From the NCBI RefSeq assembly GCF_032883915.1, contig NZ_CP120717.1, forward strand, positions 5,720,501 through 5,784,500: DNA of 64,000 nucleotides. The letters run 5' to 3'. Numbering within the stretch: position 1 is the stretch's first letter; each line of letters starts with the position of its first letter. Of this stretch, positions 44,320-53,407 are shown in pieces. A program made the translations under genes and the position numbers. The notes beneath the pieces were generated by a model. That model was not told the DNA's origin, ran no database searches, and saw nothing but the letters and a program-made list of their open reading frames with translations. Source of the stretch: Endozoicomonas sp. 8E. GTDB taxonomy: Bacteria; Pseudomonadota; Gammaproteobacteria; Pseudomonadales; Endozoicomonadaceae.

Positions 44320-46200
44320 TCATTCATCCATGCTTAGTTCAGTGATTTTCGCCGACTGATCTTCATGGATGCTTAACACATGGCCATCGACGCTTAAGGT
44401 GGCTGACACGATCCCTCCAGGATAGGAAATGGTGGCTTTTTTTTGCCATGACCCATCGCTTACCTGACCGTAAACAATAGCAAGATGAAAATTTAACGGC
44501 GGCAATAAACTTAAAAATGTATGTCTTAACTGGTGATAAATAAATTCCGACGCATTATCGTTATTGGCAGTGACCAAATGGCTGCCATCAGCGCTGAAGG
44601 ATGCTGATCTAATATACATACCATTGGAAACGGTGGTTTTTTCTTCCCAGGATCCATTAACCTTGCGGCCATAGATTTTCACCTTCCTGTCTTCACCGTG
44701 GGTCATCACATGGCGGCTGTCGGCGCTAAAGGTTGCTGATTTGATTGGCATACGATGGGAAATGGTAGCTCTTTCTACCCATGATCCATTATCGTTCAGG
44801 CCATAGATTTTCGCCTTTTTATCTCTACTGAGGGTGATCACACAGCGGTTATCGGGGCTGAAGGTGGTTGAGTAGACCCAATCATCATGAGAAATGATGG
44901 CTTTTTCGTTCCATGATCCGTCTTCCTGACCATAGATTATCGCCCTGCCATCTTGACCGGAGGTTACCATATGGCGGCTATCGGCGCTGAATGTGGCAGA
45001 GAAGAAACGATCCTCATTGGAAAAGATGGCTTTTTCTTCCCATGTCCCATCGTCCTCCAAGCCACAGATTTTCAGCCTGTTACCTTCACAGCAGGTGATT
45101 ATATGTCGGCTATCGGCGCTGAATTTGGCTGACCAGACTTTATTGTCATGGGAAATGATGGCTTTTACTATCCATGACCCATCGTTCATCTTGCCATAGA
45201 TTTTCGCTGTGCGATCCAGACTGGTGGTCACCACATAGAGACTATCGTCACTGAAGGTGGCTGATGTTAAAAAATCGTGGCTAATGATGGCTTTTTCTGC
45301 CCATGACTGATCGTCTTCCAGGCCATAGACTTTCGCCTTGCCATCGTGACTGGCGGTCACTAAATAGCGATCGTTGGCGCTGAAGGTGGCTGACATGACA
45401 GGTTTATCATGGGAAATGATGGCTTTTTCTTCCCATGATCGTTCGTCCTTCTTGCCATAGATTCTCGCCTTGCGATCTTCACTGGTGGTCACTACATAGT
45501 GGCCATCGTTACTGAGCATGAATGATATGACACGACCATCATGGGTGATAGTACCTTTTGCTTGCCATGAACCATCGGTCTCCCGACCAAAGATTATCAC
45601 CGTTTTACTATCACTGACGCTCACCAGATAGTGGCCATCGGCACTTAAGTTAGCAGAGTTGATCCTGCCGTTATTGGAGAGGGAGGCTTTTGTCTCAAAT
45701 TCGAATGTTTTACATTGAGACATCAGTTTAGTGAGAGTGAAAGAGAACAGAGCAGGAAAGTCAATACTCCCATGACGATCCATGGCTGACTTGACTAATG
45801 CCTTATCCATTGTAAACCGGCTCAACCAATTCCCGAGTTGATCCTTATCTTTTTCAGTGACGATTGTTTTTATCAGAGCCTGGCGTGATGAAGCAAACCG
45901 GCGATACCATGCCCTTGCCATTGAATTATCATTTTTGAGCGTCTTGTTCATGTATGAATTTGCCCGTGTTAAATTGGCAATATCACGGGTCTGCAAATGA
46001 CTATAAATTTTGGATTGTATTTCAAAGGGTAAATCGAGCAATAATGAAAGCTTATTCTTGTCACGTACAATGACGTCCCTACCCATAGTGGTAGCAATGG
46101 GTGTCTCTGATTGAATCTCTGATTGAATCTCTGATTGAGAGTGATCGGGTGTTGGTGAGAGTGGCCCACCAAGGCAAGAATGGTTATTTATGCGGTCCAT
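44320..46200 (-). CDS. F-box/WD40-like repeat protein, paralogue 7 (inverted copy)
   Basis: 626 residues from the ATG at 46200 (MDRINNHSCLGGPLS). The frame continues through the leader to 46293, but the MDR start matches the family. F-box-like segment LDLPFEIQSKIYSHLQTRDI. Ten repeats. Repeat nine is interrupted by about 24 extra residues (SEFIYHQLRHTFLSLLPPLN and a few more) between the blade's second and third strands. Near the N-terminus IQSE is tandemly repeated (a 12-base repeat). It is the only complete copy on the minus strand, tail to tail with paralogue 6. Confidence 0.78.
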   Translation of the reverse strand: MDRINNHSCLGGPLSPTPDHSQSEIQSEIQSETPIATTMGRDVIVRDKNKLSLLLDLPFEIQSKIYSHLQTRDIANLTRANSYMNKTLKNDNSMARAWYRRFASSRQALIKTIVTEKDKDQLGNWLSRFTMDKALVKSAMDRHGSIDFPALFSFTLTKLMSQCKTFEFETKASLSNNGRINSANLSADGHYLVSVSDSKTVIIFGRETDGSWQAKGTITHDGRVISFMLSNDGHYVVTTSEDRKARIYGKKDERSWEEKAIISHDKPVMSATFSANDRYLVTASHDGKAKVYGLEDDQSWAEKAIISHDFLTSATFSDDSLYVVTTSLDRTAKIYGKMNDGSWIVKAIISHDNKVWSAKFSADSRHIITCCEGNRLKICGLEDDGTWEEKAIFSNEDRFFSATFSADSRHMVTSGQDGRAIIYGQEDGSWNEKAIISHDDWVYSTTFSPDNRCVITLSRDKKAKIYGLNDNGSWVERATISHRMPIKSATFSADSRHVMTHGEDRKVKIYGRKVNGSWEEKTTVSNGMYIRSASFSADGSHLVTANNDNASEFIYHQLRHTFLSLLPPLNFHLAIVYGQVSDGSWQKKATISYPGGIVSATLSVDGHVLSIHEDQSAKITELSMDE

Positions 46201-46294
46201 AGTTCGTTTCTTAAAAGTTGTTATTTCCGCTGGTTGCAGTGATATCCAAAATTGATTCTGCGGCTTAGAGTCGTTTTTAACATGAAAGTTCATA
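46201..46294 (-). promoter_or_regulatory. Shared leader, copy 7 (minus strand)
   Basis: Read on the minus strand: gaactttcatgttaaaaacg, then actctaagccgcagaatcaa and ttttggatatcactgcaacc. It moved together with the inverted gene. Confidence 0.7.
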
Positions 46295-46352
46295 ACATTG
46301 ATGTCAGTGAAACTAACAGGAAAACAGGACTTTGATTCGGGAAAATGATCAA

Positions 46353-46390
46353 TAAGTACTCAACCATACGAAATCATATTTTCTGACTTA
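46353..46390. repeat. Solo end of the TAAGTACTCA element inside a hairpin
   Basis: Only taagtactcaaccatacgaa and atcatattttctgac remain. They are flanked by gggaaaatgatcaat on the left and its mirror attgatcattttccc on the right, so the remnant sits in a long hairpin. It is probably a deletion or fold-back product. Confidence 0.6.
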
Positions 46391-46394
46391 TTGA

Positions 46395-46618
46395 TCATTT
46401 TCCCGGATCAAAGACCTGTTTCTCTGTAGGGGACAATTTCGTAACGAATCTTGATATAAAAGGGAGACCGGGTACTCGCCAGCAGGTATAACTGCATGCT
46501 TATTAACTCACGTTGCTTACAGATACTGACCCATCACTTTCTCCCACGAGAGTTGGGCCACTCTCTCAAAATGTTCTTTGTTTTGAGCCTCGAACAGTTG
46601 GTTAGCGTGCGAACAGAT
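46395..46618. other. Intergenic sequence duplicated at 50330 and 51360
   Basis: tctgtaggggacaatttcgt and actcgccagcaggtataact occur again before the gene at 51565-53301 and at 50330-50480. This marks a segmental duplication that includes the protease-like gene's 3' end. Confidence 0.6.
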
Positions 46619-47354
46619 TTATTTTTCCTGGCCGAGGCCGTTCATATCCAGCAAATCAATATTCATTTTCATCCACAGCAGAGTTGCAGCCAGGTTCACG
46701 TTATGGCAGATTCCATCATTGAGGGTTAACAAGCCCCGGGTTTCATCAATCACCTGGTTCACCTCCTTTTGGCGTTCTTCAGGAAATCGCTCCAGCAAAC
46801 GTTTTAGATTCAGTTGTCCTTGGGTCAGATATGCAAACCTCAGGGGAAACTGACGCAACTGATACAATTTAACCAAATCTGGTGCCAACCCCGATTTCTG
46901 CCAGGTTTGGAGTTCCACAAGAATCATGGAGTCCAGGTGATGCTTGTCAATGGCAGGTTTGTCTACTGTTTCGATAAAGTCCTTACTTTCCCCATTGACT
47001 AACAATCGTCCCAGTTGTTGCCCCCCCTAAATAAATTGTTTGCAAAAAAAACTGCAACATATTGTCTTTAGCAAGGGGTTCTTTGTCTACATAATAACCG
47101 TTACAAGCCAACATGGGGGATTCCAACAATGTTACCAGATCGTGCAACGCAAACGACTCACAACCAAAGCCACTGAGTTGACGACCAGGCAGAAAGAAAA
47201 ACCGGGAGTCAGTAAAGCCGTGATATTTTATCGCCTGTTTCAGATGACTCACTGCAGGCAACGTAATTTGAAACGACTCGATTATGCTAAAACTGATACT
47301 TAATTGCAGGCAAAGAATATAACCGGTATTTATATGAGAACTTGTTCCAGACAT
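46619..47354 (-). pseudogene. Frameshifted C-terminal copy of the CE-clan-like protein
   Basis: Two frames cover it. The first (from 47354) reads IKYHGFTDSRFFFLPGRQ, then the Q-x5-C segment (LSGFGCESFALHDL) and on to GGATTGTIVSQWG. The second (from about 47005) continues VNGESKDFIETVDKPA down to the family end MNIDLLDMNGLGQEK. The shift lies at about 46995-47010, in a run of C's and repeated AAC. Compared with the intact gene at 51565-53301, the first about 365 residues, including the His and Asp positions, are missing. Non-functional unless a shorter protein is made. Confidence 0.75.
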
Positions 47355-47876
47355 ATTACAGCAATAATAATCATGATAAGTGCCACTTTTTCTCCCTCAA
47401 CGTCAGCCATAAAAGTGTATAAGAAAGAAGGGAGAATCCTGGTGTTAAGGGATGTACCAATTAGTCAGGTATTTACTCCTCAGGTAATGATGGCCGCAGC
47501 AGTGTACAATTCACCGGTAGCTTTATCTGGTGCGATATTGGGTAGTTTCTTTGGTGGCCTTGGAGCCCTACTCTTTCAGGATGCTGATGCTCTTAATTCA
47601 CTGGCCTCTAGCGGTATCAGCGACATCGGCTCTCATGCTTTTGATTATACCGTGTCTATTGCTGCCGCGTCACCTGAGGTGCTGGCTGTTCGTGATGCCG
47701 TTGATAGCGGAATAGGAATTGGCTGCTCTTTAGGAACAGCTTTTGGAGCTTCGTTTGGTGCTTTCTCCATAGGTTTTATTTTTAGCAATATGATCCAGCG
47801 ATATGGATTAGATGAGGCAATAAGACGATTTACCCACCCTTGGGATCGAAATAATAATGACACGGAATTTGAATAG
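47334..47876 (+). CDS. Exported Gly/Ala-rich hydrophobic protein, unknown
   Basis: About 180 residues from the ATG at 47334; a TTG at 47304 is in frame. A signal-like hydrophobic segment (HITAIIIMISATFSPSTSA) is followed by VYNSPVALSGAILGSFFGGL and GIGIGCSLGTAFGASFGAFS, two glycine-zipper-like helices that could insert in membranes. The C-terminus is charged. I recognise no family. It overlaps the decayed protease-like gene on the other strand and is divergent from it. Confidence 0.55.
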   Translation: MRTCSRHITAIIIMISATFSPSTSAIKVYKKEGRILVLRDVPISQVFTPQVMMAAAVYNSPVALSGAILGSFFGGLGALLFQDADALNSLASSGISDIGSHAFDYTVSIAAASPEVLAVRDAVDSGIGIGCSLGTAFGASFGAFSIGFIFSNMIQRYGLDEAIRRFTHPWDRNNNDTEFE

Positions 47877-47879
47877 AGC

Positions 47880-47912
47880 TTGACAACCTCCGTATTGTTA
47901 AAAATGTATAAT
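47880..47912 (+). promoter_or_regulatory. Possible promoter of the ParD-like fragment
   Basis: TTGACA at 47880-47885 and TATAAT at 47907-47912 are both perfect consensus boxes, but the 21-base spacing is longer than the usual 17. It lies 10 bases before the small ORF. Confidence 0.4.
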
Positions 47913-47922
47913 CGGGTGAATC

Positions 47923-48051
47923 ATGGAAACTACCCGCTTAAGTTTGGGCGAATACTGGGAGGTGTTCATCAAGAATGAGGTTTCCAGCGGTCGTTACGGC
48001 TCCGACAGTGACGTGGTGCGAGACGCTTTACGCGCCGTGGAAGAACGCTAA
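47923..48051 (+). CDS. Orphan ParD-like antitoxin, truncated
   Basis: A 42-residue protein, METTRLSLGEYWEVFIKNEV then GRYGSDSDVVRDALRAVEER, which is the ribbon-helix-helix half of a ParD antitoxin. The toxin-binding tail and any toxin gene are missing. The stop codon coincides with taagtacctggccag, the variant end of the MITE at 50115-50324, so an element insertion or deletion probably cut it. It could still bind DNA. Confidence 0.65.
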   Translation: METTRLSLGEYWEVFIKNEVSSGRYGSDSDVVRDALRAVEER

Positions 48052-48084
48052 GTACCTGGCCAGTTGGTTACGATTAGATCAATA

Positions 48085-48181
48085 TTGTGAACTTTTTTAC
48101 TAAAACCGACTCTAAGCTGCAGAATCAATTTTGAATATCCTTGCCAACCGGGGATAAATAATAGCAGCGGAAAAACAAACT
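48085..48181 (+). promoter_or_regulatory. Shared leader, copy 8
   Basis: ttgtgaacttttttactaaa, then ccgactctaagctgcagaat and tttgaatatccttgccaacc, then gataaataatagcagcggaa, the same variant as in copy 5. Confidence 0.75.
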
Positions 48182-50113
48182 ATGGATTGCATAAATAGCG
48201 ATGCCCGTACTGGTGATCCACTTTCATCAACAACATGTGAATCTCGACCAGGAACGCCAAGTGGTACCTCTGCTGGCAAGAACGTCGTTGTACGTGACAA
48301 GAATGAGTTTTCATTATTGCTCGATTTACCCGAGGATATACAATCCAAAATTTTCACTTATTTGCAGGTTCGTGATATCACCCAGTTAACACGGGCCAAT
48401 TCAAACATTAACAACAGGCTCAAAAATGATGATGCAATAGCAAGGGCATGGTATCGCCAGTTTGCTTCATCACATCAGGCTCTACTAAAGACAATCGTTA
48501 CTACAAAAGATAAAGAGGAACTCCAGAAATGGTTGCAGCGTTTTACAAAGGATGGGGCTTTAGTCAAGTCAATTATGGATCGCCAACCCAGTGTTTATTT
48601 TCCTGCCCTGTTCTTTTCCACTCTCACTAAACTGATGTCTCAATGTAAAACATTTAAATTAGAGACAAAAGCCAGCCTTCCCTGTTATGGCAGGACAAAC
48701 TCCGCTACCTTCAGTGCCGATGGCCGTCATCTGCTGAGCGTCAGGAATGATAAAACGGTGGATATTTATGGCCACAAGAGCGATGGATCATGGGAAGCAA
48801 AAGGCACTGTCTCCCATTATGACTCTGTCATATCGGTCACCTTCAGTGCCGATAGCCACTATGCAGTCACCACTGGAATGGATGGCAGGGCGAGAATTTA
48901 TGGCAAGAAGGACGAACGATGGGAAGAAAAAGCCACCATTTCCCATGATAGGCCGGTCATATCAGCCACCTTCAGCACCGATAGCCACCATGTGGTGACC
49001 TGCAGTAACGACGGCAGGGCGAAAATCTACGGCAGAAAGGACGAACGATCATGGGAAGAAAAAGCCACTATTTCCCATGATAAATCGGTCAACTCAGCCA
49101 CCTTCAGCGTCGATGGTCGCTATGTAGTGACCACCAGTGGAGATCACAGGGCGAAAATCTATGGCCAGAGGGACGATGGCTCATGGGCAGAAAAAGCCAC
49201 TATTTTCCATGACAACCGAGTCTGCTTAGCCACCTTCAGCCCCGATGGTCGTTATCTGGTGACCGCCAGTTTTGATGGCAAAGTGAAAATTTGCGGTCAG
49301 AAGGACGATGGGTCATGGCTGGAAAAAAACATTATTTCCCATGACGACTTTGTTGACTCAGCCACCTTCAGCTCCAACTTCAGCTCCGATAGTCGCAATG
49401 TGGTGACCATCGCAGGTGGCACGGCAAGAATTTATGGCCTGGTGGCCGATGGATCATGGGAAGAAAAAGCCACTATTTCCCATGATAAGTGGATCAACTC
49501 AGCCACCTTCAGCTCCGATAGCCGCCATTTGGTGACCGCCAGTGATGATGGCAGAGCGATAATCTATGACCAGAACGAAGAAGGATCATGGGAAGAAAAA
49601 GTCACCGTTTCCCATTACCTGAGTGTCGAATCAGCCACATTCAGCGCCGATGGCCGCCATGTGGTGACCGCCAGCTTAGATGGCAAAGCGAAAATCTATG
49701 GCAAGAAGGACGATGGCTCATGGGAAGAAAAAGCCATCATTTCCCATAACGATATTGTTTACTCATCCACATTCAGCCCCGATAGCCGCCATGTGATCAC
49801 CCTCAGTCGAGATAACACGGTGAAAATCTATGCCCAGAAGATCAATGGGTGCTGGGGAGAAAAAGCTACCATATCCCACCTTATGAAAATTAAATCAGCA
49901 ACCTTTAGCATTGATGGCCACCATGTGATCACCGCCAGTGACGATGGAACGGCGAAAATTTATGGCTGGCAGAGCGATGGATCCTGGGGAGAAAAAGCCA
50001 TCATTTCCCATGATAGCGCGATCGTATCAGCCATTTTCAGCATCGATACCCATGTGTTGACCATCCATCTCGATAAAACACTGAAAATCACTGAACTACA
50101 GATGAATGAATGA
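48182..50113 (+). CDS. F-box/WD40-like repeat protein, paralogue 8
   Basis: 643 residues. The first 32 residues (MDCINSDARTGDPLSSTTCE and on) match paralogue 5. The F-box (LDLPEDIQSKIFTYLQVRDI) and the eleven repeats match paralogue 6. This is a clear mosaic. Repeat two has lost the serine before WEEK (KDERWEEK). Repeat six contains a direct four-residue duplication (SNFS, then SSDS) created by a 12-base repeat. It ends KITELQMNE. Confidence 0.82.
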   Translation: MDCINSDARTGDPLSSTTCESRPGTPSGTSAGKNVVVRDKNEFSLLLDLPEDIQSKIFTYLQVRDITQLTRANSNINNRLKNDDAIARAWYRQFASSHQALLKTIVTTKDKEELQKWLQRFTKDGALVKSIMDRQPSVYFPALFFSTLTKLMSQCKTFKLETKASLPCYGRTNSATFSADGRHLLSVRNDKTVDIYGHKSDGSWEAKGTVSHYDSVISVTFSADSHYAVTTGMDGRARIYGKKDERWEEKATISHDRPVISATFSTDSHHVVTCSNDGRAKIYGRKDERSWEEKATISHDKSVNSATFSVDGRYVVTTSGDHRAKIYGQRDDGSWAEKATIFHDNRVCLATFSPDGRYLVTASFDGKVKICGQKDDGSWLEKNIISHDDFVDSATFSSNFSSDSRNVVTIAGGTARIYGLVADGSWEEKATISHDKWINSATFSSDSRHLVTASDDGRAIIYDQNEEGSWEEKVTVSHYLSVESATFSADGRHVVTASLDGKAKIYGKKDDGSWEEKAIISHNDIVYSSTFSPDSRHVITLSRDNTVKIYAQKINGCWGEKATISHLMKIKSATFSIDGHHVITASDDGTAKIYGWQSDGSWGEKAIISHDSAIVSAIFSIDTHVLTIHLDKTLKITELQMNE

Positions 50114-50114
50114 T

Positions 50115-50324
50115 TAAGTACTCAACCATACGAAATCATATTTTCTGACTCATTGTTCAGGCACTCGCGGCAACTGCTCCTGCGTTGCTCTAGCTCCTGC
50201 ATCCATGCAGTCGTGCTGCGTTGCAACTCTGGTCACATAGCTTGGCTACGCGCCCGTCGTTGCGCCTTGAAGGATGAAAAAATCCTCTCGCCAGAATATG
50301 CGAAACCAACTGGCCAGGTACTTA
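50115..50324. repeat. MITE-like element with TAAGTACTCA end and divergent right end
   Basis: 210 bases. The left 150 bases match the full element at 37707-37915 in inverse orientation. The right end changes to ccaactggccaggtacttaa, a motif also found reversed at 48051 (taagtacctggccagttgg). It follows the stop of paralogue 8 directly. Confidence 0.75.
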
Positions 50325-50484
50325 AAAAGGAAAGTGGGTACTCGCCAGCAGGTATAACTGCAAGCTTATTAACTCAATTTGCATACAGATCCTGACTCAT
50401 CACTTTCTCTCACGAGAGTTGGGCCACTCTCTCAAAATGTTCTTTGTTTTGCACCTCGAACAGTTGGTTAGCGTGCGAACAGAT

Positions 50485-50537
50485 TTATTTTTCCTGGCCG
50501 AGGCCGTTCATATCCAGCAAATCAATATTCATTTTTA
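50485..50537 (-). pseudogene. 3' fragment of the CE-clan-like gene
   Basis: The last about 17 codons (MNIDLLDMNGLGQEK and stop) plus downstream flank of the gene at 51565-53301. The match stops abruptly at 50538 where unrelated sequence begins. Confidence 0.7.
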
Positions 50538-50742
50538 CCTCGCTCCCATGCTCCGGCGTGAGAGCGTGACGCGCTGCCAGTATGCATTCCCACGCAGGAC
50601 CCACAGGGCCTAACCGTTCGTGCTCCCGGCACTTTTATACCCTTCGGGTACTGCGGCATACACTCCATCCATGGAGATAAAAGCGTAGAAACGAGTTGAT
50701 GGTCTATTATGGCTTTGCAAGATGTAGATAAGGATTAACAAG
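50538..50742. other. Intergenic insert with hairpin-prone sequence
   Basis: Contains ctcccatgctccggcgtgag, then ttcccacgcaggacccacag and cttcgggtactgcggcatac. The phrase acgctaggacccacagggg recurs near 63115, so part of it is a dispersed repeat. No gene. Confidence 0.45.
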
Positions 50743-50928
50743 GTGAATAAAAAGCAAAGAGAGAACACGGCAAAAATGTTCTATGATCTGGTCAAGGTAC
50801 CACTGGCGGTTTGTTGCTTTGGGACCATTGCAGCAGAACACAATGATTTACTTTATTTTTTTACATTCGGAATCAGCATTACGGTGCTTTTCTTTTACAT
50901 TGGCTTTCAGTTGGACGGTAACTTATGA
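50743..50928 (+). CDS. Small inner-membrane protein
   Basis: 61 residues from a GTG with AAGGA upstream. A basic N-terminus (MNKKQRENTAK) is followed by two hydrophobic helices (VPLAVCCFGTIAA and LLYFFTFGISITVLFFYIGF) with a short loop. The stop overlaps the next ATG (ATGA). No family recognised with certainty. Confidence 0.6.
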   Translation: MNKKQRENTAKMFYDLVKVPLAVCCFGTIAAEHNDLLYFFTFGISITVLFFYIGFQLDGNL

Positions 50929-51041
50929 GCATTGGTGAATACTATTTATTATTAGGCTTGCTAATTGCCATCCCCTGTCTGGCCTTTCTCGCCTGGGTGA
51001 AATATCAGGACAGGAAAGAACACAACAATAAAAAGCATTAA
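50925..51041 (+). CDS. Very small membrane protein
   Basis: 38 residues: MSIGEYYLLLGLLIAIPCLA, then FLAWVKYQDRK and a basic tail. It has one transmembrane helix. Its ATG overlaps the stop of the 61-residue gene by four bases, which suggests coupled translation and a joint function. A stem of CCCACGC and GCGTGGG follows at about 51055. Confidence 0.55.
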   Translation: MSIGEYYLLLGLLIAIPCLAFLAWVKYQDRKEHNNKKH

Positions 51042-51564
51042 TCCCCCCATTGCACCCACGCGGGGCGTGGGTATACCCACCCAACAACACCTCGTTCGCG
51101 TTCCAGACGCTCTGCGGGATACACCGCCCCCTGGGGATAAACCCTAAAAACCTTTAGAACCCACCCGCCACCCTGGCCTTTAACCTGAAGGCTATGAAAG
51201 AACAAACCTACCTCGCACTGAACTCAAAACAGGACCAGGATCATGTATCCCCGGGGATGGGGGGTATCCCGCAGAAGCCGAGATCCACATTATTCTTTTG
51301 CAACACCTGCCCGGCACGATAGTGACAGAAACCCGTTTTTTACTTATTGATCATTTTCCCGGATCAAAGACCTGTTTCTCTGTAGGGGACAATTTCGTAA
51401 CATAAAAAGGAAAGTGGGCACTCGCCAGCTGGTATAACTGCAAGCTTATTGACTCACTTTGCATGCAGATCCTGCCCCATCACTTTCTCCCACGAGAGTT
51501 GGGCCACTCTCTCAAAATGTTCTTTGTTTTGCACCTCGAACAGTTGGTTAGCGTGCGAACAGAT
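51042..51564. other. Intergenic sequence, partly duplicated
   Basis: The left half has a GC-rich hairpin (about 51052-51072) and no ORF of note. From about 51285 it repeats sequence seen at 39765, 46386 and 50330 (gatcattttcccggatcaaa, then actcgccagctggtataact and gagttgggccactctctcaa). No gene. Confidence 0.5.
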
Positions 51565-53301
51565 TTATTTTTCCTGGCCGAGGCCGTTCATATCCAGCAA
51601 ATCAATATTCATTTTCATCCACAGCAGAGTAGCAGCCAGGTTCACGTTATGGCAGGCTCCATCATTGAAGGTTAACAGACCCCGAGTTTCATCGATCACC
51701 TGACTCACCTCCTCCTGGCGTTCTTCAGGAAACTCCTCCAGCAAACGTCTCAGATTCCGCTGTCCCTGGGTCAGATGTGCAAACCTCAGAGGAAACTGAC
51801 GCAACTGATACAAATTAACCAAATCTTGTTCCAGCCCTGATTCCTTCCAGGTTCGGATCGCCATGGCAATAAAGAAGTCCAGGTCTTGCGCATTAAAGGC
51901 AGGCTTGTCTGCTGCTTTGATAAAGTCCTTAACCTCCCCATTGACTATCAATCGTCCCACTTGTGCGGCCCCCTCCAGATACATTATCTGCAAAAAAAAC
52001 GTCATCATGGTGTCTTCATTAAGGGGTTCTTTGTCGGCATAATAACCGTTTTGGGGCAACATGGGGGATTCCAACAATGTTTTCAGATCGTGCAACATAA
52101 ATGACTCACAACCAAAGTCATTGACTTGACGTCGAGGCAGAAAGAAAAACCGGGAATCAGTAAAGCCGTGATATTTTATCGCCAGTGTCAACGCTAAACC
52201 GACAAGGTGCGACATGGGTGAATACGTTTGTTCCGGGTAGCGCTTGAAAGTACTTAGACTATCAACAAAAAAAAGCCGATAATGCCCTTGGCTATTCCTC
52301 CTGATAGAAACAACACTGACGTGACCTGATTTATCCTGAAAAATATAATTTTTAGGGTCTTCTGTTGCCATTAATGGCAGCTGGATTATAAACAATGCCA
52401 GTAGCTGATGAAGACAATGATAGCAGCCAAGATAAGCATGCATGAGTCTTCTTATATCCAGATTAGCTGCTTCCACAAGCCTGTGAACAAACTCGTGATC
52501 GGGCAGATCTTCAGGTAACTCAATTTCAGGAAAAAGAACTTTGGCAAATAATTTGGTTATATGTATTGGAAATATCTTAAGCCCGGGATAGTCAATCAAA
52601 ACATGTATCATTTCACCTTTTTCCAGCTTTCCGGGAAAATAAAGCTGAAGTAGTCTCTGAATCGCTTTCCCACGGTGCCGTTTGTTTTCCAAAGCTCCTT
52701 TTTCTTCCAAAACATCGGGGTTTGCCTCATAGAGTTTTTCCAATGCTTCATTAAAGTCATCAATATTTTTTTTCTGATCTACAGTTTTCAATGACTTTTC
52801 AGCGGCCTTAAGTATTTCTTTCAGTTTTTCAAGATGCCTGGCATAACTCTTATCGTTGCCGGAAGCCGATGCTGATGATGCACCAGAGCCTGATGAACCC
52901 GAAGAGCCAGAGCTTCCCTGCCCTTTAGTACTTTGTTTTTTACTTTGTTGCTCTTGCTGCGGTGGCGGAGATTTACCGTCGCTTTTAGATTGCTCCTTGT
53001 TTTCTTTGCCATAACGGTTTAATTCGAATGAATAGCCGGTAAACACCGTTCCTTTATCTGGCTGAAGCCCTGCCCCCTCAGAAACAGGCGAGCTCATTAT
53101 TGAACCTTTTTTTCCCTTCTGTAACAGCAACAGCGGAACAACTTTAGACTTAGGTAAACGAATGGGGTCGGATAAGAAAGAGGAAATAATCGAATCGGCA
53201 CCATTGCCCGAGACTAATGATAAAGCATAAGGAATTCCAGCCTGGCCACCAACTGACAAAAAAATGCTGGCAACAACAAAGACACAGCACATATTCTTCA
53301 T
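51565..53301 (-). CDS. Secreted protein with CE-clan (YopJ/Ulp1-like) catalytic layout
   Basis: 578 residues. The signal peptide is about 1-21. Residues 100-150 form a Gln/Ser/Gly low-complexity linker. A helical region spans 150-290. The C-terminal domain shows GHVSVVSI (His327), a central strand RLFFVDSLS (Asp347), then RQVNDFGCESF with Gln392 and Cys398. The order His-Asp-Gln-Cys and the Q-x5-C spacing are those of Ulp1 proteases and YopJ-type acetyltransferases. I infer a host-directed peptidase or transferase; the overall similarity is too weak to name a family. Two decayed copies are nearby, so the gene belongs to a duplicating family. Confidence 0.6.
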   Translation of the reverse strand: MKNMCCVFVVASIFLSVGGQAGIPYALSLVSGNGADSIISSFLSDPIRLPKSKVVPLLLLQKGKKGSIMSSPVSEGAGLQPDKGTVFTGYSFELNRYGKENKEQSKSDGKSPPPQQEQQSKKQSTKGQGSSGSSGSSGSGASSASASGNDKSYARHLEKLKEILKAAEKSLKTVDQKKNIDDFNEALEKLYEANPDVLEEKGALENKRHRGKAIQRLLQLYFPGKLEKGEMIHVLIDYPGLKIFPIHITKLFAKVLFPEIELPEDLPDHEFVHRLVEAANLDIRRLMHAYLGCYHCLHQLLALFIIQLPLMATEDPKNYIFQDKSGHVSVVSIRRNSQGHYRLFFVDSLSTFKRYPEQTYSPMSHLVGLALTLAIKYHGFTDSRFFFLPRRQVNDFGCESFMLHDLKTLLESPMLPQNGYYADKEPLNEDTMMTFFLQIMYLEGAAQVGRLIVNGEVKDFIKAADKPAFNAQDLDFFIAMAIRTWKESGLEQDLVNLYQLRQFPLRFAHLTQGQRNLRRLLEEFPEERQEEVSQVIDETRGLLTFNDGACHNVNLAATLLWMKMNIDLLDMNGLGQEK

Positions 53302-53407
53302 TGCAGATAACCAAGCTCAAATAGAGATAAACACATCATTCTAGACAAAAAACTCAGAATTTCCTGATTTAAGGAGCCTGCTAAATCCGTCGGAAGATGC
53401 TTATCTC

